From Planktotalea frisia (GTDB lineage Bacteria; Pseudomonadota; Alphaproteobacteria; Rhodobacterales; Rhodobacteraceae), in the NCBI RefSeq assembly GCF_001890925.1, contig NZ_MLCB01000121.1, positions 1 through 43,847 on the forward strand: a stretch of DNA of 43,847 nt, read 5' to 3'. The first letter of the stretch is position 1. Each line of letters begins with the position of its first letter. The translations under genes and the position numbers were made by a program. Positions 27,051 through 35,738 of this stretch are shown here, piece after piece. The notes under the pieces were generated by a model that saw only the letters and a program-made list of their open reading frames with translations, ran no database searches and was not told the origin of the DNA.

Positions 27051-27644
27051 TCATGCGAACAAAACAAACAGTACAGAGGCGACAGTGAGTGCCGCAAGGG
27101 TCCACATCAAATAAGTTTCCACGCGCGTCCCCGCGACGGTCTGCGCGATTTTATGACCTGCGAAGGTCCAGATCGGGTGCAGCACGATTTGGCACGCGAG
27201 TAGGCAGGCAGCAATCACAGCGGTCGCATAAAGCGTCGGCGTGCCCGGTTCGACAAAGGCGGTGAAACCGCCGACGATCATCGCCCAAGCTTTGGGATTA
27301 AGCGGATGCACGATCAGGCCTGCCGCAAAGCCAGGGGCTTTGGATGTGGTCTGCTCGGTGTTGAGGCGTAGGTTGGCAACCTTCCACGCGAGCCAGATGA
27401 TGTAGGCCGCGGAAATGTACTTGAGCGCTGTAAAAAGCCACGGCACAGTTGCGATGACTTCCATCAAGCCAAACCCGATAGGCCAGATGATCAACTGCTT
27501 GCCAAGCGCGACACCGACGACAAAAGGCAGCGCAGCTTTGAACCCAAAGCGCGCACCCGTAGCCATCAGCGCCATATTCGCGGGACCGGGTGTGCCGACT
27601 TGTGAGGCGGCGAAGATTAGAAAAGCTCCTGCGGCGACACTCAT
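27051..27644 (-). CDS. LysE/RhtB family amino-acid exporter
   Basis: 197-residue membrane protein with six hydrophobic segments and the family motif at the N-terminus (FAASQVGTPGPANMALMATGARFG), plus HPLNPKAWAMIVGG in the middle. These proteins export amino acids such as lysine, homoserine or threonine; the substrate is not predictable. It lies between two GNAT genes with an ATGA overlap on the upstream side. Confidence 0.9.
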   Translation of the reverse strand: MSVAAGAFLIFAASQVGTPGPANMALMATGARFGFKAALPFVVGVALGKQLIIWPIGFGLMEVIATVPWLFTALKYISAAYIIWLAWKVANLRLNTEQTTSKAPGFAAGLIVHPLNPKAWAMIVGGFTAFVEPGTPTLYATAVIAACLLACQIVLHPIWTFAGHKIAQTVAGTRVETYLMWTLAALTVASVLFVLFA

Positions 27645-28147
27645 TTACCTCGCGCCTCCCAATCAGAATTTTTCAAAATCATCCGTTGTATAGTTACTTT
27701 GCCTACAACATTTGATCTACTTGGGACCTGCTCTATTCTTTGAAAATTCATTTTTTCCAATATCTTACAAGATCCTTGGTTGCCCAAATGATACCCGGAA
27801 ATCATTTTAGAATGACCATCTTCAAAATAATCATCCAAAACAGCTTTGGTCGCCTCAGTCATATATCCATGGCCCCAATATGGTTCGCCTAACCAATACC
27901 CAAGCTGTGCACCGTAAGAAATACAACCTATGAACGTTCCGTCTTCGCAGATCGCATAATAAGCATCTTCGTTCTGAGCAGTAACGCGACTTACAAAATC
28001 CAGCGCATCGCTTTGAGTGTAAGGCCAAGGGATTGGCGTCAACCACTTAGCAACGTTCTCATTGTTTATGAGCGTGAATATTGACTCGGTATCCGTCAAA
28101 GCGAGCGGCCGTAGTACAAGTCTTTCAGTTTGAATGTGAGGGGTCAT
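27641..28147 (-). CDS. GNAT family N-acetyltransferase (RimJ/RimL type)
   Basis: 168-residue acetyltransferase with the ERLVLRPLALTDTESIF start, YGAQLGYWLGEPYWGHGYMTEA (acetyl-CoA loop) and NQGSCKILEKMNFQRIEQ. Distinct in sequence from the GNAT two genes downstream. ATG 28147 has GGAGG eight bases upstream. Its codon use looks more AT-rich than its neighbours, which could mean recent acquisition. It overlaps the LysE gene by four bases. Confidence 0.87.
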   Translation of the reverse strand: MTPHIQTERLVLRPLALTDTESIFTLINNENVAKWLTPIPWPYTQSDALDFVSRVTAQNEDAYYAICEDGTFIGCISYGAQLGYWLGEPYWGHGYMTEATKAVLDDYFEDGHSKMISGYHLGNQGSCKILEKMNFQRIEQVPSRSNVVGKVTIQRMILKNSDWEARGK

Positions 28148-28168
28148 AAACAAAACCTCCAGAAATAG

Positions 28169-28197
28169 AAAAAGGGACCGGCGTTACCACCGATCCC
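28169..28197 (-). terminator. Intrinsic terminator after rplU-rpmA
   Basis: On the minus strand an 8-bp stem (GGGATCGG / CCGGTCCC, one T-G pair; plus positions 28190-28197 and 28174-28181) is followed by five T (28169-28173). It lies between the rpmA stop and the GNAT ribosome site, separating the ribosomal operon from downstream genes. Confidence 0.85.
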
Positions 28198-28225
28198 TTG
28201 AATGTCTTAGCACTTCAGAAACGGC

Positions 28226-28495
28226 TTACTCCGCGGCCTCCGCTGCCGGGAGAACCGAAATGAATGTGCGGCCTTTGAGGCCCTTGTGGAATTTCACCGC
28301 GCCGTCCGTCACAGCAAAGATCGTGTGATCTTTACCAAGACCAACGCCCTCGCCTGGCCAGAACTTTGTTCCGCGCTGGCGTACGATGATGTTACCAGAG
28401 ATAGCCGCTTGGCCACCGTAGAGTTTTACACCGAGACGGCGACCCGCTGAGTCGCGACCGTTACGGGATGAACCACCTGCTTTTTTATGTGCCAT
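28226..28495 (-). CDS. rpmA: 50S ribosomal protein L27
   Basis: 89 residues with the canonical start [20 protein letters not shown] and the [22 protein letters not shown] core. L27's N-terminus reaches the peptidyl-transferase centre. Downstream of rplU by 15 bases in the usual operon. Confidence 0.98.
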   Translation of the reverse strand: MAHKKAGGSSRNGRDSAGRRLGVKLYGGQAAISGNIIVRQRGTKFWPGEGVGLGKDHTIFAVTDGAVKFHKGLKGRTFISVLPAAEAAE

Positions 28496-28510
28496 GGGGT
28501 CGTGCTCCTC

Positions 28511-29245
28511 TTATTCTGCTGCGAACTGAGTTGCTTGCGCAATCCAGTCGTCACGTTCGATGCGACCTTTAAAGGACAGACGATCATCCATATAGGAAAT
28601 CTCTGCCGGGCCCCATGCTGCGATTTGATCGAAGTGGAAGACACCGATCTCGTGCAATGTACCCTCAAGCTTCGGGCCAACGCTAGAAATACGCTTAAGG
28701 TCATCTGCAACGCCACCGCGTGCTTCTTTAAGAAGGTTTGCTGGCTCTACGCCTGCAACTTCAGCGGCTGGCGCTGCGGCTGCGGCTTTCGGAGTCGCTG
28801 CCTTCTTAGGTGCGGATTCTTTTTTCGGTGCAGCGGCTTTCTTAGGAGCAGCTTTCGCTGCAACTGCGGCAACAGCCACGCCTGCAACAGAACCAGCACC
28901 TATTGCTGCTTTAACGCCAGACTTGTCGCCACCGGACGCAAGAATGTCACCAATACGCACCAAAGTCAGCTTTTGGCGGTGACCCTTTGTACGCTGGGAG
29001 CCGTGCTTACGACGACGCTTAACGAAATTGATAACTTTTTCGCCTTTGATCTGGTCTACGACCTCGGCCTGAACAGCAGCGCCGTCGACCATAGGTGCGC
29101 CTACGACAGTCTTGTCGCCGCCCAGCATCAGAATTTCATTGAATTGTACGGTTTCACCCGCATCTGCAGCTAGCTTTTCCACTCGAAGCATATCGCCTGA
29201 CTGGACTTTATATTGCTTGCCGCCGGTTTTCATTACCGCGAACAT
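28511..29245 (-). CDS. rplU: 50S ribosomal protein L21 with C-terminal extension domain
   Basis: Residues 1-~103 are a complete L21 (MFAVMKTGGKQYKV start, FVKRRRKHGSQRTKGHRQ rRNA-binding segment). It then continues through an Ala/Lys/Pro-rich linker (~110-160) into a C-terminal domain (~180-240) with LKRISSVGPKLEGTLHEIGVFHFDQIAAW and FKGRIERDDWI. That domain is the helix-hairpin-helix-like module also found at the C-terminus of some alphaproteobacterial NuoE proteins. At 244 residues it is more than twice the usual ~103. I recall the extension in Rhodobacteraceae; its role is unknown. AAGGA precedes the ATG. Confidence 0.96.
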   Translation of the reverse strand: MFAVMKTGGKQYKVQSGDMLRVEKLAADAGETVQFNEILMLGGDKTVVGAPMVDGAAVQAEVVDQIKGEKVINFVKRRRKHGSQRTKGHRQKLTLVRIGDILASGGDKSGVKAAIGAGSVAGVAVAAVAAKAAPKKAAAPKKESAPKKAATPKAAAAAPAAEVAGVEPANLLKEARGGVADDLKRISSVGPKLEGTLHEIGVFHFDQIAAWGPAEISYMDDRLSFKGRIERDDWIAQATQFAAE

Positions 29246-29382
29246 GTCGTCTTCCTTGTTTTCCGCGTCTTTAGGGTCCCGCGAAGCGGCGTTTGCGAGG
29301 TTACCCTCACCCGTAAACAGCGCGCACGTCCGTGCGTCATTACTATATCACCCAAACGGGAATCCCCCGTGCAGGCTCGCGG

Positions 29383-29411
29383 TGTATGCGGGGTTGCGCA
29401 GGTTCTGTCAA
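29383..29411 (-). promoter_or_regulatory. Candidate rplU-rpmA promoter
   Basis: On the minus strand a perfect TTGACA (29406-29411) is followed after 17 bases by CATACA (29383-29388). Transcription would start about 130 bases before rplU, leaving a leader that contains a GCACG-TC-CGTGC hairpin near 29325-29336; leaders of rplU operons are regulated in other bacteria. Confidence 0.55.
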
Positions 29412-29428
29412 GCAGATGCTTGGCGCGC

Positions 29429-29737
29429 TTAGACCTCTAGGTCGAACACGATGATGCCATCTGCGCCACCGTCGCAAAACGTGCACAGCTGAGCACCAAG
29501 TTCTTTGTGCGTAGGGTGCTCTGCGTAACGTTTTAGGGCATCCGCATTTTCGAAACGGATAATGAAACCATCCGAATAGATCTTGGATTTTTGTTCGAAA
29601 TCTCTGTTTGGTCCGCTCTCAAAGGACAAAGCGCCTTCGAGCCTCTCGCACAGGGCTTCCAACTGCTGAAAGAGCGCAGTCACTTCATTGCGCTCTATCT
29701 CGCTCAGGACGCTACAATAGACAGCATGCAAGATCAT
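29429..29737 (-). CDS. Dabb-like (stress-responsive A/B barrel) family protein
   Basis: 102 residues resembling the dimeric alpha/beta-barrel (Dabb) family: a strand-helix start (HAVYCSVLSEIERNEVTALFQQLEAL), the FESGPNRDFEQKSKIYSDGFIIRFENADALKRYAEHPTHKEL segment with the typical Y..HP.H motif, and a final strand. Proposed roles range from stress response to small aromatic-compound chemistry; none can be assigned. It begins 9 bases after the zapA stop, without a clear ribosome site. Confidence 0.7.
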   Translation of the reverse strand: MILHAVYCSVLSEIERNEVTALFQQLEALCERLEGALSFESGPNRDFEQKSKIYSDGFIIRFENADALKRYAEHPTHKELGAQLCTFCDGGADGIIVFDLEV

Positions 29738-29746
29738 AAGGCGGTG

Positions 29747-30148
29747 TCAGCTTGCAGGCTGGCACTTTTCTTCGATCGCGGCCGCGAGAGATTCTGCGCG
29801 CGCGGCGACTTCTGCCAAGGTATCCGTCACTTGCGGGGGCACGACAGGCACCTCGATCCGCTCCGGAGCCGGCGCAGGTTTGTTCTGCAAGGCCGTCAAT
29901 TCGTTTTGAGTTGCACCCAGCTGTTTTTCGACGCTGCGCACCTTGTCTTCCATCGCAGCGGTTTTATCCGCAAGCATCAAGCCTGCCATCAACAACATGC
30001 GTGCTTCCGGTATACGACCGATTTGGCTGGCCAAGGTCTGTGCTTCTATGTCGAGCATTTTCGCGGCGGAGTGCAGATAGCTTTCCTCGCCCTCTTGGCA
30101 GGAGACCTCGAAATTGCGCCCACCGATGGAAATAGTGACCTCAGGCAT
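29747..30148 (-). CDS. zapA: Cell division protein ZapA
   Basis: ZapA bundles FtsZ filaments at the division ring. 133 residues: the globular head (PEVTISIGGRNFEVSCQEGEESYLHSAAKMLD) followed by a coiled coil (AAMEDKVRSVEKQLGATQNELTAL) and a Pro-rich tail with a final helix. ATG 30148 has GAGGAGG upstream and overlaps the stop of the preceding coiled-coil gene by 8 bases. Confidence 0.93.
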   Translation of the reverse strand: MPEVTISIGGRNFEVSCQEGEESYLHSAAKMLDIEAQTLASQIGRIPEARMLLMAGLMLADKTAAMEDKVRSVEKQLGATQNELTALQNKPAPAPERIEVPVVPPQVTDTLAEVAARAESLAAAIEEKCQPAS

Positions 30149-30746
30149 GAGTGCCCTCCTCTTCACCAGCTTTTGCTGCGTCTTGTGCAGCACGTTTCAC
30201 CAATGGATCAAGTGCTGCCAGAACGGCATCTGCTTGCGCCATTTCTACAGCACGCGTTGCGCGCAGGGTTTCAAGTTCTGCAAGCATTGCCTTGTTAATC
30301 AAATGCGGCTCGCTCAGCCCTTCTTCCATCGCGGATCGAAGGCTCAGGTTAGATGCGCGTAAATCTTCAGCGGCGCGGCGCAGGCGTTGCAGGTCTGTAT
30401 CAAGCTTGGCAGTCGTCTTTTGCTGCTCAAGCGCCTGGATATCCATCGCAGAGGCATGACGGTCCGCGGTATCGCGCACGCTTTTCATGCGTTCCTCAAG
30501 CTGGGCATTCGCAAGTTTCTCATCGCTCAAAGCTTGCTCAAGCGCATCCATATCCGCACTAGCGGCTTTCAGATCGCTCAGCTCTTTTTCGAGCTCTTCG
30601 ACACGCGCGGCGGCAATATCCAAAGAGTTTTGTAATTCAGCAGGATCAGGACCAAGAGGCGCAGGTGCCTCCAGCCCATCTAAACCAGCCCCAATTCGAT
30701 CCAGCGCCGCCGTAATCCGGCGCTCGAGCTCGGTGATATCGCTCAT
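30141..30746 (-). CDS. Coiled-coil protein upstream of zapA
   Basis: 201 residues, almost entirely predicted coiled coil (~50-180: heptad-like VEELEKELSDLKAA, EQALSDEKLANAQLEERM, LDTDLQRLRRAAEDL), with an acidic N-terminal helix (MSDITELERRITAALDRIG). No enzyme motif or membrane segment. Translational overlap with zapA suggests a division-ring role, perhaps a functional analogue of ZapB, by inference only. ATG 30746 is preceded by GGGAGAG. Confidence 0.8.
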   Translation of the reverse strand: MSDITELERRITAALDRIGAGLDGLEAPAPLGPDPAELQNSLDIAAARVEELEKELSDLKAASADMDALEQALSDEKLANAQLEERMKSVRDTADRHASAMDIQALEQQKTTAKLDTDLQRLRRAAEDLRASNLSLRSAMEEGLSEPHLINKAMLAELETLRATRAVEMAQADAVLAALDPLVKRAAQDAAKAGEEEGTHA

Positions 30747-30961
30747 CGTGCTCTCCCTCGTCTGCTTCTTTTTAACCAACACGCAATTGGACTCGCATCA
30801 AGCGAATCGCTCGTTTGCGCGGCTTTTTCCAACTTTAGCCAATGCTTTCGCAAAATACTCCCCCCTTTCATGCCAATCACTTAAGAGCCGCGCTTGATCT
30901 TTGCCACTAGCTTGGTATGCAGCGCGCAAACATACTCCGCCTCTCACAAAGGACGACCCTT

Positions 30962-32980
30962 TTGGATATTGCAGCTCTTCGCTCCGCCAACCCTGATCAC
31001 TGGAACAAGGCAGCCGCCATTCGTGCGCTGACTTTGGACGCAATCCACGCCGCCAATTCTGGCCACTCGGGTATGCCGATGGGCATGGCCGATGTTGCGA
31101 CCGTGCTCTTTGAGAAGCACATGAAGTTTGACGCAAGTGCGCCGCTTTGGGCTGATCGCGATCGCTTTATTCTCTCGGCGGGTCACGGCTCCATGCTGCT
31201 TTACTCCCTGCTCTATCTTGTGGGCGATGCTCAGATCACTTTGGACCAAGTAAAGAACTTCCGCCAAAAAGGTGCGCTCACAGCGGGCCATCCTGAGAAT
31301 TTCCTCGCAGATGCGATTGAAACAACGACCGGTCCCTTGGGCCAAGGCATCGCCAATTCCGTTGGTTTCGCGATGGCAGAAGAAATCCAGCGCGCGCGCT
31401 ACGGCAAGAAAATCGTCGATCACAACACATATGTGATCGCGGGCGACGGCTGCTTGATGGAAGGTGTGTCCCAAGAAGCGATTGGTCTTGCAGGCCGTCA
31501 CGAGCTTGGCAAATTGATTGTGCTTTGGGACAACAACAACATCACGATCGACGGGACGGTTGAGTTGTCTGATCGCACAGATCAAGTCATGCGCTTCAAA
31601 GCCTCTGGCTGGCATGTGCAGGAAATTGACGGGCATAACCCTGATGAGATCGACGCTGCTTTGACAGCGGCGAAAAAATCCAACAAGCCGTCCATGATCG
31701 CGTGCAAAACTCACATTGCACTGGGCCACGCGGCGCAAGATACCTCAAAGGGTCACGGCGCTTTGACGGATGATGCGCAGATGGCTGAGGCCAAAGCGCT
31801 CTACGGCTGGACATCCGGTCCGTTCGAAGTTCCCGCAGACATCAAATCCGCGTGGGAAGCGATTGGATCACGCGGCGCATCCGAGCATGCCGCTTGGAAA
31901 GAGCGTTTCGCGGCGATCTCTGGCAACAAACAGGCCGAGTTTGACCGCGCCTATGCGCTCGAAGCACCTAAAAAGTTGGCCGCAACGATCAAAGCGTTCA
32001 AAAAACAAGTTACTGAGAGCGCACCAAAAGTGGCAACGCGCAAATCCTCTGAGATGACGTTGCAAGTTGTGAACCCGATCATGCAGGAAACTGTTGGTGG
32101 TTCCGCGGATCTCACAGGGTCTAACAATACCAAGACCGGTGATATGGGCGTGTTCGACACGGACAATCGCGAAGGGCGCTACATTTACTGGGGCATCCGT
32201 GAGCACGGCATGGCCTCTGCGATGAACGGCATGGTCCTGCACGGCGGCATCCGCCCATACGGTGGCACATTCATGTGCTTCACCGATTATGCGCGTCCTG
32301 CGATGCGTCTTGCAGCTTTGTCCAAAATCCCGACTGTTTTCGTGATGACGCACGACAGCATCGGTCTTGGCGAAGATGGCCCGACGCACCAACCCGTCGA
32401 GCATCTCGCGATCTCGCGCGCAACGCCGAACACTTATGTGTTCCGCCCTGCGGACACCGTTGAAACGGCCGAGAGTTGGGAAGTCGCCCTGACCAGTAAA
32501 ACCACACCTTCTGTCTTGGCTTTGTCGCGTCAGAACCTGCCGACAGTGCGCCTTGAGCATAAGACCAAGAACCTCTCTGCCATGGGCGGATATGTATTGG
32601 CTGATGCGGATGGCAAGCGCCAAGCGATCCTGATGGCATCTGGTTCCGAAGTCGAAATCGCCCTCGCAGCGCGTGACTTGTTGCAGGCCGAGGGCATCGG
32701 CACGCGCGTCGTGTCTATGCCGTGTATGGAGTTGTTCGCCGAGCAAGACGCAAGCTACCGCAAGCGCGTACTTCCGGGCGGTCCTGTGCGTGTCGCTGTC
32801 GAAGCAGGTGTGCGTATGGGCTGGGATCAGTGGCTTTTGGGTGAACGCGGTCGTGAAGCGAAAGCAGACTTCGTTGGCATGGATAGCTTTGGTGCTTCTG
32901 CCCCTGCGGGCGAGCTATATGAGCACTTCGGCATCACTGCGCAAGCAACCGCTGCCAAAGTCAAAGCTTTGCTGGGATAA
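30962..32980 (+). CDS. tkt: Transketolase
   Basis: TPP-dependent transfer of two-carbon ketol units in the pentose phosphate pathway. 672 residues: TPP-binding N-domain ([47 protein letters not shown]), pyrimidine domain ([14 protein letters not shown]) and C-domain. The proposed start is TTG 30962, eight bases after AAGGA, giving the family N-terminus [13 protein letters not shown]. The upstream ATG at 30917 would add 15 residues and has no ribosome site. Starts a plus-strand series of carbon-metabolism genes. Confidence 0.96.
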   Translation: MDIAALRSANPDHWNKAAAIRALTLDAIHAANSGHSGMPMGMADVATVLFEKHMKFDASAPLWADRDRFILSAGHGSMLLYSLLYLVGDAQITLDQVKNFRQKGALTAGHPENFLADAIETTTGPLGQGIANSVGFAMAEEIQRARYGKKIVDHNTYVIAGDGCLMEGVSQEAIGLAGRHELGKLIVLWDNNNITIDGTVELSDRTDQVMRFKASGWHVQEIDGHNPDEIDAALTAAKKSNKPSMIACKTHIALGHAAQDTSKGHGALTDDAQMAEAKALYGWTSGPFEVPADIKSAWEAIGSRGASEHAAWKERFAAISGNKQAEFDRAYALEAPKKLAATIKAFKKQVTESAPKVATRKSSEMTLQVVNPIMQETVGGSADLTGSNNTKTGDMGVFDTDNREGRYIYWGIREHGMASAMNGMVLHGGIRPYGGTFMCFTDYARPAMRLAALSKIPTVFVMTHDSIGLGEDGPTHQPVEHLAISRATPNTYVFRPADTVETAESWEVALTSKTTPSVLALSRQNLPTVRLEHKTKNLSAMGGYVLADADGKRQAILMASGSEVEIALAARDLLQAEGIGTRVVSMPCMELFAEQDASYRKRVLPGGPVRVAVEAGVRMGWDQWLLGERGREAKADFVGMDSFGASAPAGELYEHFGITAQATAAKVKALLG

Positions 32981-32990
32981 AGAGATCGGT

Positions 32991-33012
32991 GGGTGCGTGA
33001 TCTTGCGCACCC
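32991..33012. other. Hairpin between tkt and the RNA methyltransferase gene
   Basis: GGGTGCG (32991-32997) pairs with CGCACCC (33006-33012) around an 8-base loop. No T tract follows, so it is more likely an RNA-processing or attenuating structure than a full terminator. Confidence 0.45.
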
Positions 33013-33027
33013 AACCGCTCCACAGAT

Positions 33028-34134
33028 ATGAAACCCTTTGAAATCTTTTGCGCCTGCCCTCCGGGTCTTGAGCTGTATCTACAAGCCGAAGCGCTTGAAG
33101 CAGGCTTTAAAGGCGCAGAAATCACGGCTGGTGGCATCACGTTCTTTGGCCTTTGGCCAAATGTCATGCGCGCCAACCTCACTTTGCGCGGTGCATCGCG
33201 CGTGCTTGCGCGTTTTGCCATTTTCCGCAGCTTCAACCTCAGCCAGCTTGAAAAACAAACCCGCACGCTCGACTGGGCTGCCCTGTTACACGCGGGCACT
33301 TTCGTGCGTGTCGATGTGACAACTCGCAAATCGAAAATCTATCATGCCGGTGCCGCCAAAGAGCGCATCGAGAAAGCAATCCGCGAACGTTTGGGCCAAG
33401 CGGAACCGAATGAAGATCCCATCAAAATCATGGTCCGGATCGAAGACAACATGTGCACGTTTTCTGTTGATAGCTCAGGTGCGCCACTGCACCAGCGCGG
33501 CCACAAAGAGGCGGTAGGCAAAGCCCCTATGCGTGAAACCCTCGCGGCTCTCTTTTTGCGCGCGAGCGGCTATCAAGGCTCCGAGCCAGTCCTCGACCCA
33601 ATGTGCGGTTCTGGAACATTCCCACTCGAGGCCGCAGAAATTGCGGCTGGACTGCATCCTGGTCGCTCGCGCAACTTCGCGTTCGAGCGTCTTGCGACAT
33701 TTATGCCTGAACGTTGGACAGACTTGCGCTCATCTGTGCCAAAACCGATCGAAACGCCACATTTTTACGGCTCAGATCGCAACGCAGGTGCGATCACCAA
33801 CGCCACCTCAAACGCCAATCGCGCTGGCATCGAACACCTATGCACCTTCACTCACGCCTCCATCAGCGATCTCATGCGCCCCGATGGCCCGCCTGGCCTC
33901 GTTATACTAAACCCACCCTACGGCGCACGCATTGGTGAAAAGAAGCAGCTCTTTGCGCTCTATGGCGCGCTTGGCACCACTCTCAAAACACGTTTCAGAG
34001 GATGGCGCGTGGCAATAATCACCACCGATACGTCGCTCGCACGCACCTGTGGCCTGCCCTTCAGCGACACCAGCGCCCCTATTCCCCATGGCGGGTTGAA
34101 GGTGCGGCTTCACCAGACCAAGGCGTTACACTAA
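33028..34134 (+). CDS. THUMP-domain SAM-dependent RNA guanine-N2-methyltransferase (RlmL N-domain family)
   Basis: 368 residues: a THUMP RNA-binding domain (~45-155) followed by a Rossmann methyltransferase domain. The SAM motif is LDPMCGSGTFPLEAAEIAAG and the catalytic motif is NPPYGARIGE, the NPPY type that methylates exocyclic amines. This matches the N-terminal half of E. coli RlmL (23S rRNA m2G2445), which stands alone in many alphaproteobacteria. Substrate is inferred from family. It lies 47 bases after tkt. Confidence 0.88.
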   Translation: MKPFEIFCACPPGLELYLQAEALEAGFKGAEITAGGITFFGLWPNVMRANLTLRGASRVLARFAIFRSFNLSQLEKQTRTLDWAALLHAGTFVRVDVTTRKSKIYHAGAAKERIEKAIRERLGQAEPNEDPIKIMVRIEDNMCTFSVDSSGAPLHQRGHKEAVGKAPMRETLAALFLRASGYQGSEPVLDPMCGSGTFPLEAAEIAAGLHPGRSRNFAFERLATFMPERWTDLRSSVPKPIETPHFYGSDRNAGAITNATSNANRAGIEHLCTFTHASISDLMRPDGPPGLVILNPPYGARIGEKKQLFALYGALGTTLKTRFRGWRVAIITTDTSLARTCGLPFSDTSAPIPHGGLKVRLHQTKALH

Positions 34135-34176
34135 ACCAACTCGATCGCCTTCATCTTTCCGATAAACTTTGGGGGT

Positions 34177-34194
34177 CTGGGGGCTAGCCCCCAG
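34177..34194. repeat. Perfect GC-rich palindrome after the methyltransferase gene
   Basis: CTGGGGGCTAGCCCCCAG is fully self-complementary over 18 bases and preceded by GGGGGT. It lies 43 bases after the stop. Similar C/G-rich palindromes recur after genes in Rhodobacteraceae; it could act as a terminator or 3' mRNA stabiliser, although no T tract follows. Confidence 0.5.
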
Positions 34195-34327
34195 TTGGTC
34201 CGATCATGAAATGATTGGAAAATCACTCATCACCAAACGAATCGCAGTTCAACCGCGCGCGCGTGTTACCGCAACCACGACCAAGCGATGCTAAACAGTT
34301 AGCGCCACCATGCGCCAACCCGCCAAG

Positions 34328-34394
34328 TTTATCGCTAACACACTGCCAATATTCGATTATTCCTTTGGCCACTCTCCCATCCGCTCGCTATACA
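34328..34394 (+). promoter_or_regulatory. Candidate gap1 promoter with LacI-type half-palindrome
   Basis: TTTATCGCTAAC (34328-34339) differs at two positions from the perfect palindrome GTTAGCGCTAAC upstream of the second gap gene, and GCTAA-N4-TTAGC occurs further upstream. A weak promoter follows: TTGGCC (34365-34370), 18 bases, TATACA (34389-34394). The rest of the 34135-34426 gap holds nothing else recognisable. Confidence 0.35.
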
Positions 34395-34426
34395 ACCCTC
34401 AACAGACGCGCAGTTAGGAGACTTCC

Positions 34427-35431
34427 ATGACCGTAACACTTGGCATCAACGGCTTTGGCCGTATTGGACGCTCCACACTCGCGCATATCGCAGAAGCAGC
34501 GCGCAATGACGTCCAAGTGGTCAAGGTCAACGCGACAGGTCCGATTGAGACCAGCGCGCACTTGCTGCGCTATGATAGTGTGCACGGGCGTTTTCCGGGT
34601 GATGTCAAAGTCAGCGGCAACACAATGGATCTAGGCCGCGGTCCGATGGAAATGTTCTCGACCTACGATCCCGCTGAACTCGATTGGTCCGGCTGTGATG
34701 TGGTGCTCGAATGTACTGGCCAATTCAACGATGGCGACAAAGCAAAAGTCCATCTTGAGCGTGGCGCGAAAGCAGTGCTCATCTCCGCCCCTGCGAAAAA
34801 CGTTGAGCGCACAATCGTCTTCGGCGTGAACCACCGCGATATGCGCGAGGGCGATACGATGATTTCCAATGGCTCTTGCACCACCAATTGCCTCGCCCCG
34901 CTTGCTAAAGTCTTGGATGAGGGTATCGGAATTGAGCGTGGCATCATGACCACGATCCACTCCTACACAGGTGATCAACCGATGCTCGATCGCCGCCACG
35001 CGGACCTTTACCGTGCACGCGCGGCTGCTATGGCGATGATTCCGACCTCGACGGGCGCTGCGAAAGCACTTGGCGAAGTGCTGCCGAACCTCAAAGGCAA
35101 GCTCGATGGCACGTCCATGCGCGTGCCGACACCAAACGTCTCTGCGGTGGATCTTACATTTGAAGCTAAGCGTGAGGTAACGGTCGAAGAAGTTAACGCC
35201 CTCGTCAAAGATGCCGCAGCAGGGCACATGGGGGCTGTGCTGTCGTATGATCCAGAACCCAAGGTTTCTATCGATTTCAACCACACGACAGAGAGCTGCA
35301 TTTTTGCGCCGGACCAAACCAAAGTCGTTGGTGGTCGCACTGTTCGCGTGCTTGCATGGTACGACAATGAGTGGGGCTTCTCTGCTCGTATGGCAGATGT
35401 GGCCGCTACATTGGGCCGTTTGAACCAGTAG
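34427..35431 (+). CDS. gap: Type I glyceraldehyde-3-phosphate dehydrogenase, copy 1
   Basis: 334-residue GAPDH, oxidative phosphorylation of glyceraldehyde 3-phosphate or the reverse. Rossmann start [11 protein letters not shown], catalytic C151 in [23 protein letters not shown], and [14 protein letters not shown] at the C-terminus. At position 36, after strand 2 (KVNATGP), there is Ala where NAD-specific enzymes, and copy 2, have Asp (INDLGP). That Asp binds the adenine-ribose hydroxyls, so copy 1 may accept NADP, which would suit an anabolic role. AGGAG precedes the ATG. Confidence 0.96.
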   Translation: MTVTLGINGFGRIGRSTLAHIAEAARNDVQVVKVNATGPIETSAHLLRYDSVHGRFPGDVKVSGNTMDLGRGPMEMFSTYDPAELDWSGCDVVLECTGQFNDGDKAKVHLERGAKAVLISAPAKNVERTIVFGVNHRDMREGDTMISNGSCTTNCLAPLAKVLDEGIGIERGIMTTIHSYTGDQPMLDRRHADLYRARAAAMAMIPTSTGAAKALGEVLPNLKGKLDGTSMRVPTPNVSAVDLTFEAKREVTVEEVNALVKDAAAGHMGAVLSYDPEPKVSIDFNHTTESCIFAPDQTKVVGGRTVRVLAWYDNEWGFSARMADVAATLGRLNQ

Positions 35432-35569
35432 AGTTTGGAGGCTTAAAAGGTCTAGCAAAGAGCCTCACGATTTTCGTGCGCTTGCGAAACAGCAAGGCTA
35501 AGGTTTTGTGCCTTGGCATTTCGACCACGGTGTCGCATCTTGCGGTTAGGCAAATCAGCAAAGCATCTC
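35432..35569. other. Intergenic stretch with two small hairpins
   Basis: Between gap copy 1 and the small membrane protein gene are CACGA-TTT-TCGTG (35466-35478) and CAAGGC-N11-GCCTTG (35493-35515). Neither has a U tract. They could modulate read-through from copy 1; no gene is seen. Confidence 0.35.
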
Positions 35570-35713
35570 ATGACAAATACACTCGCGATCATCTTGGGCC
35601 TTCTCGTCACAATCGCGATTGTTGCAGACGTTGTTATGACAGATTCAACAAACATCATCTTTTTGGCCAAGAAATTCACCGATATGACTGAATGGCTCGC
35701 ATTCTGGCGCTAA
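35570..35713 (+). CDS. 47-residue single-span membrane protein
   Basis: Begins MTNTLAIILGLLVTIAIVADVV, one transmembrane helix (~4-23), then a short amphipathic part (IIFLAKKFTDMTEWLAFWR) that ends in an aromatic patch. I recall very similar short ORFs at this position in other Roseobacter genomes, so it is probably real. No ribosome site stands out and no function is known. It sits between two gap genes in the same direction. Confidence 0.65.
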   Translation: MTNTLAIILGLLVTIAIVADVVMTDSTNIIFLAKKFTDMTEWLAFWR

Positions 35714-35738
35714 GCGGGTCACATCTGCTCGGGCGCTC

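Noticed and set aside
29246-29428. A possible tRNA or riboswitch in the rplU leader
   Set aside because: A short GC hairpin is present, but I find no cloverleaf or known aptamer core; only a promoter and leader are claimed.
31868-32746. A 292-codon minus-strand open frame inside tkt
   Set aside because: It is antisense to the conserved transketolase core, has no family motif and has no regulatory signals.
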